From Lentinus brumalis (lineage: Eukaryota; Basidiomycota; Agaricomycetes; Polyporales; Polyporaceae): DNA of 64,000 bases. Both the position numbers and the translations under genes were made by a program. Of this stretch, positions 34,701-46,058 are shown piece after piece. The stretch covers positions 1 through 64,000 of the forward strand of contig MARA01000063.1 in the NCBI GenBank assembly GCA_001792895.1. Reading direction: 5' to 3'. Position 1 is the first letter of the stretch, and the number at the start of each line of letters is the position of its first letter. The notes beneath the pieces are model-generated. The model was given only the letters and a program-made list of their open reading frames with translations. It was not told where the DNA came from and did not search any database.

Positions 34701-34933
34701 CGAGGTCTCGACCAAGACTCGGAGCGTCGAAAGGTCGCAAGATCGCACAGGCAGCGACGGAGAGGGTAAGACAGGATTCTGCTTGCGGTTCATCGTTAGA
34801 TGATGGATGATAGAAATCGTCCTCGGGGTGAGTTGGCCCCACCTAGTGGACCTTGCGAGGATGGATGTCTGCGGCAGACGAACTTCGTTAGCCCAGGATT
34901 GTATGCTGAGCGGAAAACCTCTGAAGAACCTAC
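28446..34933. repeat. array spacer between HET2 and HET3, no gene supported
   Basis: The HET2 5' flank (28.6 kb, GGTTCTGCGATGGGTAGAGTC) resembles the HET4 5' flank (52.47 kb) more than those of HET1 and HET3. 31.33-32.20 kb contains the ACACGCACCGTAG block, the (GTC)10 tract, and copies of the 23.15-23.5 kb block. 33.25-33.99 kb copies 24.90-25.62 kb. 34.38-34.56 kb copies the 3' flank seen at 18.25-18.43 and 49.54-49.71 kb (GCGGGGATGGTGCG, TGGTGTTCGA). ORFs are non-conserved shadows. 28.9-31.2 kb has no clear counterpart that I could place. Confidence 0.65.
31711..31740. repeat. (GTC)10 microsatellite
   Basis: Ten uninterrupted GTC triplets. The paralogous position near 23157 has five, and that near 39763 about three. 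Confidence 0.95.
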
Positions 34934-36779
34934 TTATTCATAATGGTACGAGGCTGTCAGGACGAGCGTCCGTTCAGGATTGAGAGGACAGGGTGTGAAG
35001 GACAGGGTCACCTGCTCGCGGTCCTTCTTAAACATCTTCTGGAAATCTGGCCATTGTAGGACGTGATCCTGTGAGCAGTCGTGAAGAGGATCGGTTGAGA
35101 CCTTGTTGATCTCCACCTCCCGCGCCGCGTCATCTCTCCCACCATGATAAATTCCTGCCCGAGCCCATATGCCTTTAGGCCGGCACTGCTCCCCGTGTGA
35201 CCGTTCCTGTTGGCAGTACCCTACCCGGATGACGACGAAATCATGGTACTGCAGGAAAATATATGCGGTGGGCAGCTTGGAGGCAGCCGTACTATCGGGA
35301 GAGTCAAACCCACCACCGCGAATCTGGATGCTTTCGGACTCAGACTGCTTCATGAACTGCCGTATGCGAGTTTCGGGAAAGCGGACGAAGGCATCGAGGG
35401 TGAGCTGCATTGAGATAGCTGGGATGAAGCTAGACGTGAAGGAAGCTGGTAGTTCGCCTGGGGCCCGCAGCAGCGGAGGTCGATGTCTGATGAGAACTTC
35501 CTTCCAAGATGGGGGTCCGTCGATGTGGTAGTCGATCAGGCGAAGTTGGCAGACACGGTACGAGAGGCGATCGCATGAGCTCGCTGCATTGTCAGAGTCG
35601 GGTTCAAGAGCAAGATAGAGTCGGTCCACACCGCGATGAAGCCAGTACAGATCTGCAAACACTTCCCATTCCGCGAGAAGGTGGGCACATTGGCGCGGAC
35701 TCCAGTCGGAGTGATAGCAAACGTCATGCGGTTGATATCCGGGCGTACTGCGAGGCCTGAATCCTGTTCGTTCATCATTGGCATCAGCATGAGCAACTCA
35801 GAACCAACACCAAACACCGATAGACTCACATTGTCGATTGTATCAGGCACTACATGGGTTCGTCGCGGAGGTGCGTACGTGATTTCTCCCTGAGAGCAGA
35901 AGTCTGCAGGCTGGGCAGCGAAGAGAAACTGATGGGGAGAATCAGAGTGGAAGCCACCCATGCGAAGAGTGTGGTGTCTTCCGACTGCTTCATGATCTCC
36001 TCTTGCAGTCGTCGGAATGCATTTCTTCCCTCGCCGTAGAGCGGTGGCATGTGGACGTCGAAGAGTCCAAGGAGGCAATACGCCTCGTCCTCCGGCCGCG
36101 TCGTTCGCCGCTTCTGGAACCAAGACATCCGATAAGAGATGCTGAACTGGGAAGGACTGGCTAGCAGCCGGAGGACGGTGGCGGGGATGTCGAAGTCAGC
36201 TTCCAGGAGGTCTGCGAGGTCCGCTTTCGTTCCAATGACGTCCCATGATGACGAGAGGAAGACGAAGAAGCGGGGAGCAATGAGCTCCTGGAGAGTCCAC
36301 CCTCTCTGAAACCAGATGCTCCTTCGGAAGTTTTCGTACCGCGGGTGGGAACGGTAGTTGTCCCTGTCCTCGAGGTCCCGACGTGAGAAAACCACAGTGT
36401 CGACATCGCGCAGGTGTCCGTAACAGATAGCTGCGAGGGAATAGTAGCGGAACATGGAGTTGATCGCCTCGGAGAGTTCGGAGCTGCTCGTCTTGTCGAT
36501 GCAGCAGGTGTCGATCCAGACCCACTTGTAGCCGTGCTTCTCAGCGAGCTCGCAGCACCGCCTGATCTTCTCACCGACATGATTGCGCGGGTTCCGTCCC
36601 TTCTTGGTGAGACTCCTCGCACACCTCTTTTGGATTCTCCGGATATCATGAAACGACTGCTCCGGGGGTCCGTCCTCGGGCTCGTTGTTCCAGGTATGCG
36701 AGAGGATTGCGTACTCGTCGATAGCCTCGGGGGATGAGAAGTAGTGGAGCTCGGCGCAGTCGGTACTGAGGATCCACAT
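34934..36779 (-). pseudogene. HET-domain protein 3, two frameshifts
   Basis: Starts MWILSTDCAELHYF at 36779. The HET core is intact (ILSHTWN, YKWVWIDTCCIDKTSSSELS, WTLQELIAPR, FDVHMPPLYGEGRNAF). At DTTLFAW (about 35945-35965) the family sequence moves to another frame (GFHSDSPHQFLFAAQPADF). A GTGAGT...GAACAG intron of 66 nt follows TIDN, with an open frame through it. A second one-base deletion at about 35662 (AAG-TGTTTGC, against AAAACATTTGC in HET2) moves the rest into a third frame (VFADLYWLHRG ... CPLNPERTLVLTASYHYE). With both shifts corrected the protein would match its paralogues end to end. As written it would be truncated after about 310 residues, just past the HET core. Sequencing indels remain possible. 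Confidence 0.82.
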
Positions 36780-36845
36780 GACAGAAGCCTGTACATGACG
36801 GTCATAAAACGGTACATCGGGTAACATACGAGTGACTCGACGCAC

Positions 36846-39800
36846 CTCGGAAGAGGTTGAAACACGGAATTAAGATCAAGGACCGGCTCGTCGGGCTCGA
36901 TGGTCACGGATGAGGGACGATGGATGTGGAGGATCAGAGGACGACGTCTCGCACGAGAGCGGTCGATAGTTCTGCGGTGTGTAGAGTCGGTTGAGCGAGC
37001 CAATGGAACGACGGTGATAAGCGGGCTTCAAGGGCGGAGACGATTGCGTGGATGCGAGGGACGCTCCTTGTCCGTGGGGTAGAGAGAGGCAGAGAGGACA
37101 GACGAGGGCTGACGAGGGCTGACAGACGAGGGTAGACGAGGACAGACGAGGGTAGACGAGGACAGACGAGGGCAGACAGACGAGGGCAGACAGACGAGGA
37201 CAAACGAGGGTAGGGGTCAACGCCGTGCGGAGACGGTGCAGAAACAGCATGGCCTGAGCATGGCACGGCGCTGTGCACAGTCTTCCGGGTCTCCTGTCAT
37301 ACAAAGTTCCGCAGATGAAAATCCGATGCTAGGCGCTACTGGCCGTCCCGGTGGCTCACTATATCAAGGCAACGGTGGAACGATCCCGGATGGACATGTA
37401 ATGTTGTGCAAAGCACAATACCTACAGCTGGGCATAGCGGTCCTTCGTACACTCGGATGGTGATAGGCAGACTCGCTATAGCGGCGGTCTACGGGACGAG
37501 AACCAGCCGCGGGGCCGGACTTGCGAAGCTGGAGAACGCGTGGTGTGAACGTGACTGTACCACGCCGACTGTTCGAAGACCCAATTGCAACCTATAACGG
37601 CAGAGCCGTGAGCAACGGGCGAACACTCGGAAGTAAACGAACCCACGCACCCTGATTCGACGCATGTTGCGTGGCCTGCGAGTCAGTCCACGCCCGCGGT
37701 ACATACGTCGCCGCATCCATCTGTAGATGCTCCGATTAGTATCTTACGTCGACTCTCGAGGCAGGGTGGCAGCGGTTCGGTTGCGCATCCTACAGACACG
37801 AGCATACCGGGTCCAGACGAAGGATCATATGAGCACTCACAGCCATCCAACGTAGTGTTTCACCGCTTCCTTAGCGGATCCCGGTCCTCTACTCGCATTC
37901 CTGCCGCGCCCGTGTGAAGTAGCTGAGCTGCGAGCGAGGCGCGAGGATCCAGACACTGCTCCACGAAAGCTCCACCACGATGTCACTCGCGCGTAGACGC
38001 CGTGCAGAGAGTCGTTGATAGAGTCGTTGATACCGGCTAGGAGAGAGGTGAAGTCGAATTCGGCGAGAGAGCGCAGGAGAGCGGCGTTGTGGTTGTGCAA
38101 TGGGGCGTACTGATATGACTTTCAAGCCTTATACGGGGGAGGCGGTCGTCGCGCGCCGAGCGTCGAAACAGCCAGCGGGCTGTGGATCGGACGCGTCGTG
38201 CTGAATAGCGCCTCAGCCGGGGTGGTGTCGAAGACCGGGATGCGCTGCGGTCGACGTAGCTTCCTTCGGCGCTTCCTGCAACGTGCATCTTCAAGCGTCC
38301 GGCCTGAACAAGATCGCAACACCCAAGCCTGGTTCGAGTGGCGAAGATGTGCGAGACGTACGGCAATGACTGCGGGAAGAGGTGCAGGGTCAGCGAGGTA
38401 CGTCCTCCATGATCTCAATATGCGGACCGCACTGCGTCGCACGAGCTTGTGTAGGCCGCTGCGTTGCTTACGCCAGATAGCGCGCCCACCCTGCGCCGAT
38501 GCGTATCAGTGTCAGCGTACCTGTGGTCCGTGGGTATACCACCTACTTTGTACCCCGGCCCAGCCCTGCTGAGATGCCGAGTGGTCTCCGGAGCCTGCCA
38601 GTGCAACGCGACACGCGTGTTCGCTGCACGGAAAGTGCGTGAATGCGATGTGCCACAGATATCCGGAGGATGCTGCAGCTGAGGCCTGAGGTCCAAGGCG
38701 CGACCGTCGTCCGAGGACTGGACGAGGATGCGGGGTACGCATGCAAGCTGGTACGTCCGAATATTGTGCTGGCCTTGGTTCGCGCAGTTCTCGCAGCGCC
38801 GTGGCTTTGTACTCCGCGGAGACCTCAAGCTCCAGAGCTAGGCCTCTCCAAGAGCGCGGCCCTCATTTAACAGCGTAGTCTGAAGACGTGAGTCAATCTG
38901 AGCATGGAAGGTCGGCAGAGATGGTATATCCGTACCGATTGATATCTGAGACCCACGGAAGTCGCTCGTTGGTGAAGACTGCGGGAGCGAGAGGCTTGTC
39001 GAAGGAGTGGAATATCAGAAGGGCGGATTTTGATGAGCTTGAGTTCATGTGCGCAGTCTCGGTCTCTAGCTTGGTGCTAACATGTCGGCGATAAACAGAT
39101 ATATTGGCCGGCTACGCGGCGTGCATCGTCTGCTATAGCAAGGCGAGCACAAGGTGGCGACGCATAGAACACAGCATGATTTTGGTAAGAGGAACGAGGG
39201 AAGAGAAACGACTGCTAGAAGGACTCCCTCAAGCACGAACGTCGGAGATGCCATCCGATGTACACCCATGAAAGCTCTCACCCGCGCAACTCGTCTCACA
39301 CTTTCCTCGGAGCAGATATGAAGTGATGTACGTACTACTAGTTGCAGTGTACGGCCCTTGTTGGGAGTGGCTGTCGATGTGGAGGAACAAGGGAACATAC
39401 CCCTCCGCGAGACAAGGCACACTTTGCGCAAGAGTCAGACCGAGTACTAGACAGTATTTGAGGGACCGAGAAGGCGACGATCCCAGGCGAGACGAGTGCC
39501 AGCGCGACGAGTGTAACGAGACGAGGACGCGCCAGGGAAGGGCACTGGAGAATGTCGCCGAAGAATCTGAGCTGCTTGGTGTCGTGGTCCACAGTAGATG
39601 CGCCCCGCTTCTGCTTGTAGCCTGTGGTGGTGCCTGCTAGCTAGAGAAGGAGACGGAGAGCGCATGGGCGAGGGCGTGGTCGTGGTTGTGCGGATAGAAG
39701 AACAGGCGCTTGTGCGCAGAGCGGCCCGCCATGGGCGCCGCGTACAAAGTTGGCTCTCGCCGTCGCCGTCGTCGTCGGGGACGGACGGTCCAAATTGTTT

Positions 39801-41036
39801 CTCAACGCCCATGTCTCGTTCTTGGACGCTCTTCTGCCTGTCTCGCTGGTACTTAGCTCGCCTCCTGACTTCTTCTGTGCTCACTAGACTCGTGCTCTCC
39901 TCTGAAAGTCGTCGTGAACGCGCAAGTATGCCTCGGGCTTGTCGTACATCGCTCATCGTCGTCTGCGAGTGGAGGCAGACTGGAGTTGTACTGTAGCCCT
40001 GACACAGGCGCATCCTTTGGAACACTGACATCGACGCGCGACGTTCTGTCGCAGTCCTTTACCTCGTCCGCGTAGAGTTCCAGGTACGTCGTCTCCGCGG
40101 CTTCATTCCCTTGGCTTCCCACATCGCTCCAAGTGCGCCCGATCGCGATACGCTACACCCGCTGCCGGCGGGGCTCTTTTTCGTGGCGCGACAGCCGCGG
40201 TTGCGTTCCGCCATGCAGCGCTGCAGCTCCTCGATGAAACTACTTCCCAGCCTTCTATAGTAGTCTCAAAACGTGGACACCAATCCACCGGCCGCCCCTC
40301 GCATGCACATGCTACGCTGCATGTGCTGCCCCATCTGTTTGATGCCCACCCGGAGTCCGTCATCAGGTATGGCATATCGCGCTCGGGTCCTCGGCGGACG
40401 ATGCGGCAGGAAAGTCTGCAGATCTACAAGGTGCATCGGTATGTTTTCTTCGTTCTCTCTACGACTGCACGCTGCTGAGTATACGCATGCTACACTAGCT
40501 TGCTGTTAAGTTCCTCGTGCAACGCCTCAGCACCACAAGTCTCATGCTGTCTTCGCGCTATGCTCGCTCATCCGGACAGCGTTGCCGTAACACGCCAGTG
40601 CGCTGCCGAGGCGCGTCTTTGCGGCAGCCTGAGAGCGTACCGCGTTCTCTGGGTGCCAGTATCCTGAGATATCTGGATATGCCTACGCTCGCCCGAGCAG
40701 CCGCAGAACGGCGGGGACAGGGCAGAGCGGACGAGGCGCGCGATGGCGCGCAATCGCAGCTGGGCGGACGAGTATCACTTCTTCTTCGGGGTGGACTCGA
40801 GGGTTGCGTGCATGGCGCAGGGGGCTCCGAGTCGGCCGTCAAGCGCGGGCCGCCTCCTCCAGAGTGCTGCGAAAGCTCAATAAGCAGGCTCGCCATACGT
40901 ATGTTCGAAGGTCTCACCAGCGTTGGACAGTCGGGTGCCCCGCGGCCGTCTGCGGTCGTCCTCGAACAATGTTCCGGGCGGACGGAAGCCATCTTGTGGG
41001 ACGTACGTCTTAATCGATGTTTCGAGCCTGAGCCTT
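36846..41036. repeat. array spacer between HET3 and the Plavaka insertion
   Basis: Collinear with the HET1-HET2 spacer: the 36.90-37.41 kb block, 37.68-38.78 kb, 38.81-39.11 kb and 39.54-40.07 kb copy 20.80-23.50 kb. 40.60-40.70 kb (GAGGCGCGTCTTTGCGGCAG) copies 32.81-32.89 kb. The last bases, TTCGAGCCTGAGCCTT before 41037, align with TTTGAGCCTGCAAGCCC at about 33964, where the unoccupied copy continues. Long ORFs such as 40517-41350 cross the transposon boundary and are not genes. Confidence 0.65.
37081..37213. repeat. minisatellite, GACAGACGAGGGN units
   Basis: About ten imperfect copies of an 11-20 bp motif built from GACAGACGAGG and GACGAGGGTA. The paralogous site at 20970-21015 has only about three. 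Confidence 0.88.
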
Positions 41037-41069
41037 CATCAGGAACACCGCTTTTCGGCGCCTACAGGC

Positions 41070-41172
41070 CGTTGCAGAAGGCCGATCTCATTGCAAGCCG
41101 TTGCAGCTCGTTGTGCGCTGTTGCGCTCTGTAGCAGGACGCTCGAACACCATTGCACAATATTGCCTTTCCG
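41070..41172. repeat. left subterminal TTGCA/TTGCGC motif array
   Basis: Seven TTGC-containing motifs in about 100 bp (GTTGCAG, ATTGCAA, GTTGCAG, TTGTGCGC, TTGCGC, ATTGCAC, ATTGCC), all on the plus strand. This is typical of transposase-binding subterminal repeats in CACTA-like elements. Confidence 0.65.
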
Positions 41173-41411
41173 GCTACTAGATACGAGGGGTAGGAGTGAT
41201 ACAGAAAGTATTATACAAGGGCAGATGGCAAGTATCGTGGGTACACTACGCACACATTACACATACAGGAACGGTGTTGCAGGATACAAACAAACAAACA
41301 TCAGATTGCAAGGATACAGATTTTATGGCGCGCGACGACGGCGGCGATGACAATGACAATACTAGGGATTTGAGGCCGAGAGGCCGGCACGGAATATGGT
41401 TAACTGGGAGG

Positions 41412-42244
41412 TTAAATCTCCTCCTCCTTGACTGTGTGCACGAGATGAAAGTCAGTATCGTGTTGACACACACGCATAAGTAGAGAACGCACCATAGCGA
41501 GAACGCTTGCGTCCGGGGTCACGATCGCTCGCAGCACCGGCAGAGGCCAGGCGCTCCTTGACACGGATGTAGAGGTCATCTGCAAGGTCTTCGCGGAGGC
41601 GGCCTTTGACAGAGCAGTAGATGCGATCTTCTACGTCCTCGGTGATCGTCTCAGCGAGTCGGCGGGCGAGTACGGTGCAGAGAGTGGCATAGATGGGATG
41701 TGTGCCCTTGAACATGCCAAGACGGTCCTCCAGACGACGGAGAATGCGGTCTTCGAGGTCGGGGAGGACCTCTTCGAGGTACGCCTCCGTATCGTACCGG
41801 ATGCCTGGCACGATCTCGACCTGAAGGCGCCTCTCAACGGCACTGGCGAGATGTTGCACGAGGTGCTCGAGAAGCGAGCTGAGCTCGTCTGGGTGATGCG
41901 AGGCCTGATGAGGCAGGGTGCGGGAAGTCGATGAGGGGGACTAGTGAAAACTTACCTGTGTCGTTCGGGCTACCGTGCTTGTGCTTGTCCTCATCGGCCA
42001 TCTCAGCCTCACTCATCTTTCCATCACTGCCATTCTCCTTCTCCTCCTCCGCCCTTGCTGCCCTGATCGCTGACCCAAACCGCGCAAGGGCGAGCTCGAA
42101 GTCGTACTTGAAGTAGGTTAACGTGTTGCGATATTCGGTGTAGCTCAAGTCGCCAGAAGAGAGTTTGCACGCCTGCGTAACAGCGGCTTTGGAGCAGACA
42201 AGCAGTTGCTCGATGAGCAAGCGACGAGAGACAGAAAGGTCCAT
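41412..42244 (-). CDS. 234-residue helical protein carried by the Plavaka element
   Basis: Three exons join in phase: 42244-41956, 41888-41493 and 41431-41412. The last intron (GTGCGT...ACTGAC...CACACAG) and the CCCAG acceptor at 41889 are good. The protein starts MDLSVSRRLLIEQLLVCSKA, with TLTYFKYDFELALARFGSAI and a Glu/Lys-rich acidic linker. It then has DELSSLLEHLVQHLASAVER, a helical repeat-like stretch (LPDLEDRILRRLEDRL, ITEDVEDRIYCSVKGRLRED) and a basic tail ending KRSRYVKEEEI. No domain recognised. It lies inside the element, 537 bp beyond the transposase stop and on the same strand, so it is probably element cargo; it could also be a gene captured during transposition. The open frame suggests recent function. 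Confidence 0.7.
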
Positions 42245-42780
42245 GGCGGGCGAGCGGAGAGATGGTGGTGGAAGAGAGCGAAGACGCGCGGAGGCGCCGC
42301 CGCACCTCGACGCGCGCGAGTTTAGGCGCACACGTGAAGCACGTACTACACATCGGGCTCTCCAGGAGTGGGCTTAATCTGCTAAGAGTAGGGGACAATC
42401 AGAGAGGACACTTCGGCGTGCTGAGTGTATACCTGTGCAGACAGATTGTTTCGCCCTGTGGCCATCAGTGGGCAGTGGTCACCCTGGCCGCTGTTTGTAG
42501 AGTCTTACTGTGCGGCGCATGGTTACTCTTGCAATTCGTACGCCGGCGAGGATGATATTGTAATAGAGAACCGGCTAGCTACAGTCGACGCGCGCACCGT
42601 TATCTACAAGGCTCCGTATGCTCGTATGCTGCCAGTGGCGCCTGCGTACCACACAGAGTGCACCACCACACCACCTCGTTCCCTCTTGTTCAGGATGACT
42701 AGTCGGGTGCGTACGACGGAGGCAACCTGGTGCGAAAGAGCGGGTTAGCAGGTGCACTGGGAGGATCAAAGCTGGACCAC

Positions 42781-45700
42781 TCACCAACGAGAGAGGGAGC
42801 AGAAGGCATGTAAATCCATGTACCGGTTGAATGCGAACGTTATGAGCTGGTCTAGGATGTTCTCGGTGGTCCACTCGGGATCTGGATCGTCTGGACGGAA
42901 TCGCGGAAGAAGATGGCAGGAGCGCACGAGTCTGCTTGCCGGCACGACCTCGACATGTCGCAGGTTGTCGCGTGTGGAATGAGATGTAGGAGGCAGGCCG
43001 GTGACGGGATCGGGGTTTCGGAAGGGGCGGAACCAGTGTACGTACAGTAGAGGCTCTTGATCGTACCCAAGTCTTTCGGGGAGACGGAAGATGGCACGTA
43101 CTTGCCCAGCGCGAAGTCCTTCAAATCGTGTACGCGAATCTCCTTGAGTCAGTCTGAGCGCAGGGTCAATGAACGATACTCACCTGCGAGCCCGCCCTCC
43201 CTCTGGTGTAGTACCTCGTCCTCAAGAAAAAGAGCACAATCGAAATGCGCAGGTAGCGCTTGGCGATCCGCAATCCGAGGTACGCGTGGACTGGCGCGGA
43301 CTTTGCATATGCGCTTCGTATTGGAGACGTGGATGTTAGGCGGGAGGAGCAAATGGATGAAGTGGTAGACGTCAAGAGGTGTGGTCATGTCAGGGTGAGG
43401 AGAGTTAGGGAAATGTGAGGTGAGGTACAGTTGCAGACGAGGAAGGAGAGCAGTCGCGCCGTAGTTGGTGATGAGGGTTTGGAACGAGACGCGTGAGACG
43501 CTGGGCTTTACCGGGAGCTGGTAGGCGCGGGTCACGTTCGAGTTGATCAGCTCTCGGAGCGTGTTGACACTGTCTACTGCCACCTCATCATCAGCGCGCT
43601 GACCACGGTCTTCCCCCACACCTTCATGTGCTGACTCGTCCTCATCCTCTTCTTCTCCGTCGTCTCCGTCGTCTGGTTCATCAAGGTCTTCGTCGCCGTC
43701 CAGTTCCCCGGCTAGCCAAGACAGATACGCGTCCTGGCGAACGACGGCTTCTTGACGCTGCAGCCAGGTGGTCATCTGGGCGAAGTACTCTTTCCGACTG
43801 CTGGCGCGATAAGCGTTTTTCGCGAAATCGATATGGAGGCGCTCCGAGGTCTCGGTGTTGAGACCATCAAGGCATCCAAGACGTCGAATAGCCTCGACAT
43901 AATGGATGAGAGAATGTAACTTAGGTATGTTGAAATGTTGTCGGATCCCGAGCGCGATAAATTCCTCCTTGTGCGCATGAAACTCCGCGAGAGCAGACTC
44001 CATACGAGCGAGTGTGTCGTCAGAATGTACCTCAAATTGCGCGTAGTAGAAGAAGTCCAGCAGCCCGCGCGCCGCCTTCTGCACGCGCACGCTTGTCTGC
44101 CCGGCAAGGAGTCCGAGGAGGACCTTCTCTATCTCCTTGGCCTCTGCGCCTGTCCACTGCGTGATGACGGAGATGCCGCGGCCGAAATGTCGAAGGCCAT
44201 GGCACTGAGGCAGGGTGGCAATGCGGGCATCGAGCTCGTCTACGCCAACGATATCCTGGCACCACTCGAGGAGATGATCCTTGAGGACACCCTTGTGGAT
44301 CTGGTGAAGGATGTCGGGGGCGATGCACGAGAAGATGTCGGTGTGGGGGAGGTCAGCCCAGAAGGGGCGATGAACAGGCCGCAGCCCCTGCTCGGCGAAT
44401 TGGTCAGGAGGATCGCCATCTCCAGCACGCCTCAGTGAGTCGGCAGTGAGCTTGTGATCGCGGAGAGTATACGCAGTGGGTTCTCCCCGCTCGTTCGGAG
44501 GTACCAGACATCGCGGGCAGCGATTCTCTTTGCAGCATGCGACTAGACATTGCTCGGGGTGATCGGCAATGTAGGCTGCGAGTAGAGGGAAGACACGACG
44601 CACAAGCGCATCAGCGCAAGTCATGTCGACTCCGAGAGTGCCAGCCTCGATGAGCGGCTCGAGCATCTTTGCGACACAGGTGTGGAAGAGTCGGTATAAG
44701 GCTTCAGAACGCGCGCCATCGGAGAAGCATTTGAGCTTTGCGACGGGGACATATCCTAGGAGGACGAAGGCATGGGCAGATGGCTTGCGGCGAACGGCCT
44801 TGTCGATATTGCCAATTGTAAGATATACCGGCCACGCCGTCTTGTCACCTCGCAGAACCGTGAGGGTCGTCTTGTCGGAGGCTAGGATTATGGGTGCGGC
44901 GGTCGCGCCTGGAGGCAGCTCGCCCTGCCAATGCGAATTTGTCCTGCTCAGTTCTCGAAAGCGGAAGATGCGTGTAACTCACCTGTTTATCCCACCACCA
45001 ATCACAGGTGTTCATCTCGCCATAGTAGCGCCTCCCAGCCTTCTTCACCCTGACCGGACCGTACGAGGTGTGCGGTTCGAAGGCCGGATTTCCCATCAGT
45101 TCCTTGACGCACTCGACCGGGTCGCGACGCCACAGTTCTACCTCCTCGGTGAGCTTGTCCCCCTTTGGCCCCACCAAGTCGCCTGTGACCGTGAGGATAT
45201 CACAGATCCAAGGGGTTCCCGTCGGCAAGCTGTCAATCTTCTTGAAGAACCCTTTCTTGTTTTTGAAGCTCAGCTTGGCGCGGTTTCGCATCTTTGCCTC
45301 GCGTAAGTCTGCGTACATCTTCTGCTTGGGAACATCACTCACAATAGGCAGCTTCGAGAACCTGTCCACCCCGCCCTGCGTCACCTCTGTCATCAACCAC
45401 TTAACGAGACCCCACTCTTCATCATCCTGGAAGGGGCGTGAGGAGAGCTCCCTTGGGCCTGTTGTGCCGTGCGCAAGCTCTCGAAGAACGTGGTGTCTTT
45501 CCCAATCGGTACCCCGGCCGGCCCCGGGTAGTGTTCATGAGACCATGTGCCAGGTGCGTCCTCATCCTCGATTTCCTCGACAGTTACGCGACGGCGTTTG
45601 AAAGCTCGGTTGTCGTTCAACACAGGGGCATGGACGGGTTGGACATCTGCAGGGTGCCAATCATCGGGACCATCCTGAGGGTCGATAGGCGTGTATGCGC

Positions 45701-45875
45701 GGGCAGGCTCGAACGGCGCGGGGTTGTAATTCGCGCCTTCTAAGGTGCGTGCGGCCTGCTGCGTCGAGAGATCGTCGTAGAACTTTTCGCAGACCCGCGC
45801 GTTGCCCAGATGGCGGCCATGTGCGGCCTTGTCGTTGAACTCTGCCTTGCAGCACAAGCAACGCGGTCGAGACAT
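42781..45875 (-). CDS. Plavaka-type transposase, complete but for one missing base
   Basis: Exons 45875-44983, 44924-43184 and 43142-42781 total 2996 nt, one short of 999 codons. An N-terminal zinc finger (RCLCCKAEFNDKAAHGRHLG) is followed by an acidic/basic linker. At 45433-45436, in a GGGG run, one base is missing between SSPHAP and FQDDEEWGLVKWLMTEV. The core carries EMNTCDWWWDKQ, PIILASDKTTLTV, RCLVPPNERGEP, FWADLPHTDIFSCIAPDILH, HFNIPKLHSLIHYVEAIRRL and ERLHIDFAKNAYRASSRKEY. The C terminus has LLYVHWFRPFRNPDPVTGLP and AFNRYMDLHAF. These are the hallmark blocks of basidiomycete Plavaka transposases, related to the CACTA/KDZ-like DDE group. It would cut and paste the element. A very acidic stretch (GEEEDEDESAHEG) lies between the core and the C terminus. 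Confidence 0.9.
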
Positions 45876-46058
45876 GATAAGATGACAAGCTGAAAGGTAG
45901 CGTATGTTTTCTTTGGGTTAGCAGACTCGGCGATCCTCAGAGTCCAGCAGGAGCCGGCCCTGCACAGACAACGTGACCAACCAAACACAACCAAATCTTC
46001 AAACAACACACCGCACTGGGCTCACCTGCTCGTTCATCGTCCTCTCGTCCCTCTCAAG
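45876..46058. promoter_or_regulatory. bidirectional promoter of the Plavaka element
   Basis: 183 bp separate the divergent ATGs of the transposase and the DUF6532 gene, so both promoters must lie here or overlap the genes. It contains an AACACAACCAAATC-type A/C-rich stretch near 45983; I see no clear TATA box. Confidence 0.5.

Noticed and set aside
37081..37213. CRISPR-like repeat
   Set aside because: Tandem minisatellite with no unique spacers, in a eukaryote.
40517..41350. 277-codon plus-strand ORF
   Set aside because: It crosses the inferred left end of the transposon at 41037 and has no family resemblance; a chance frame.
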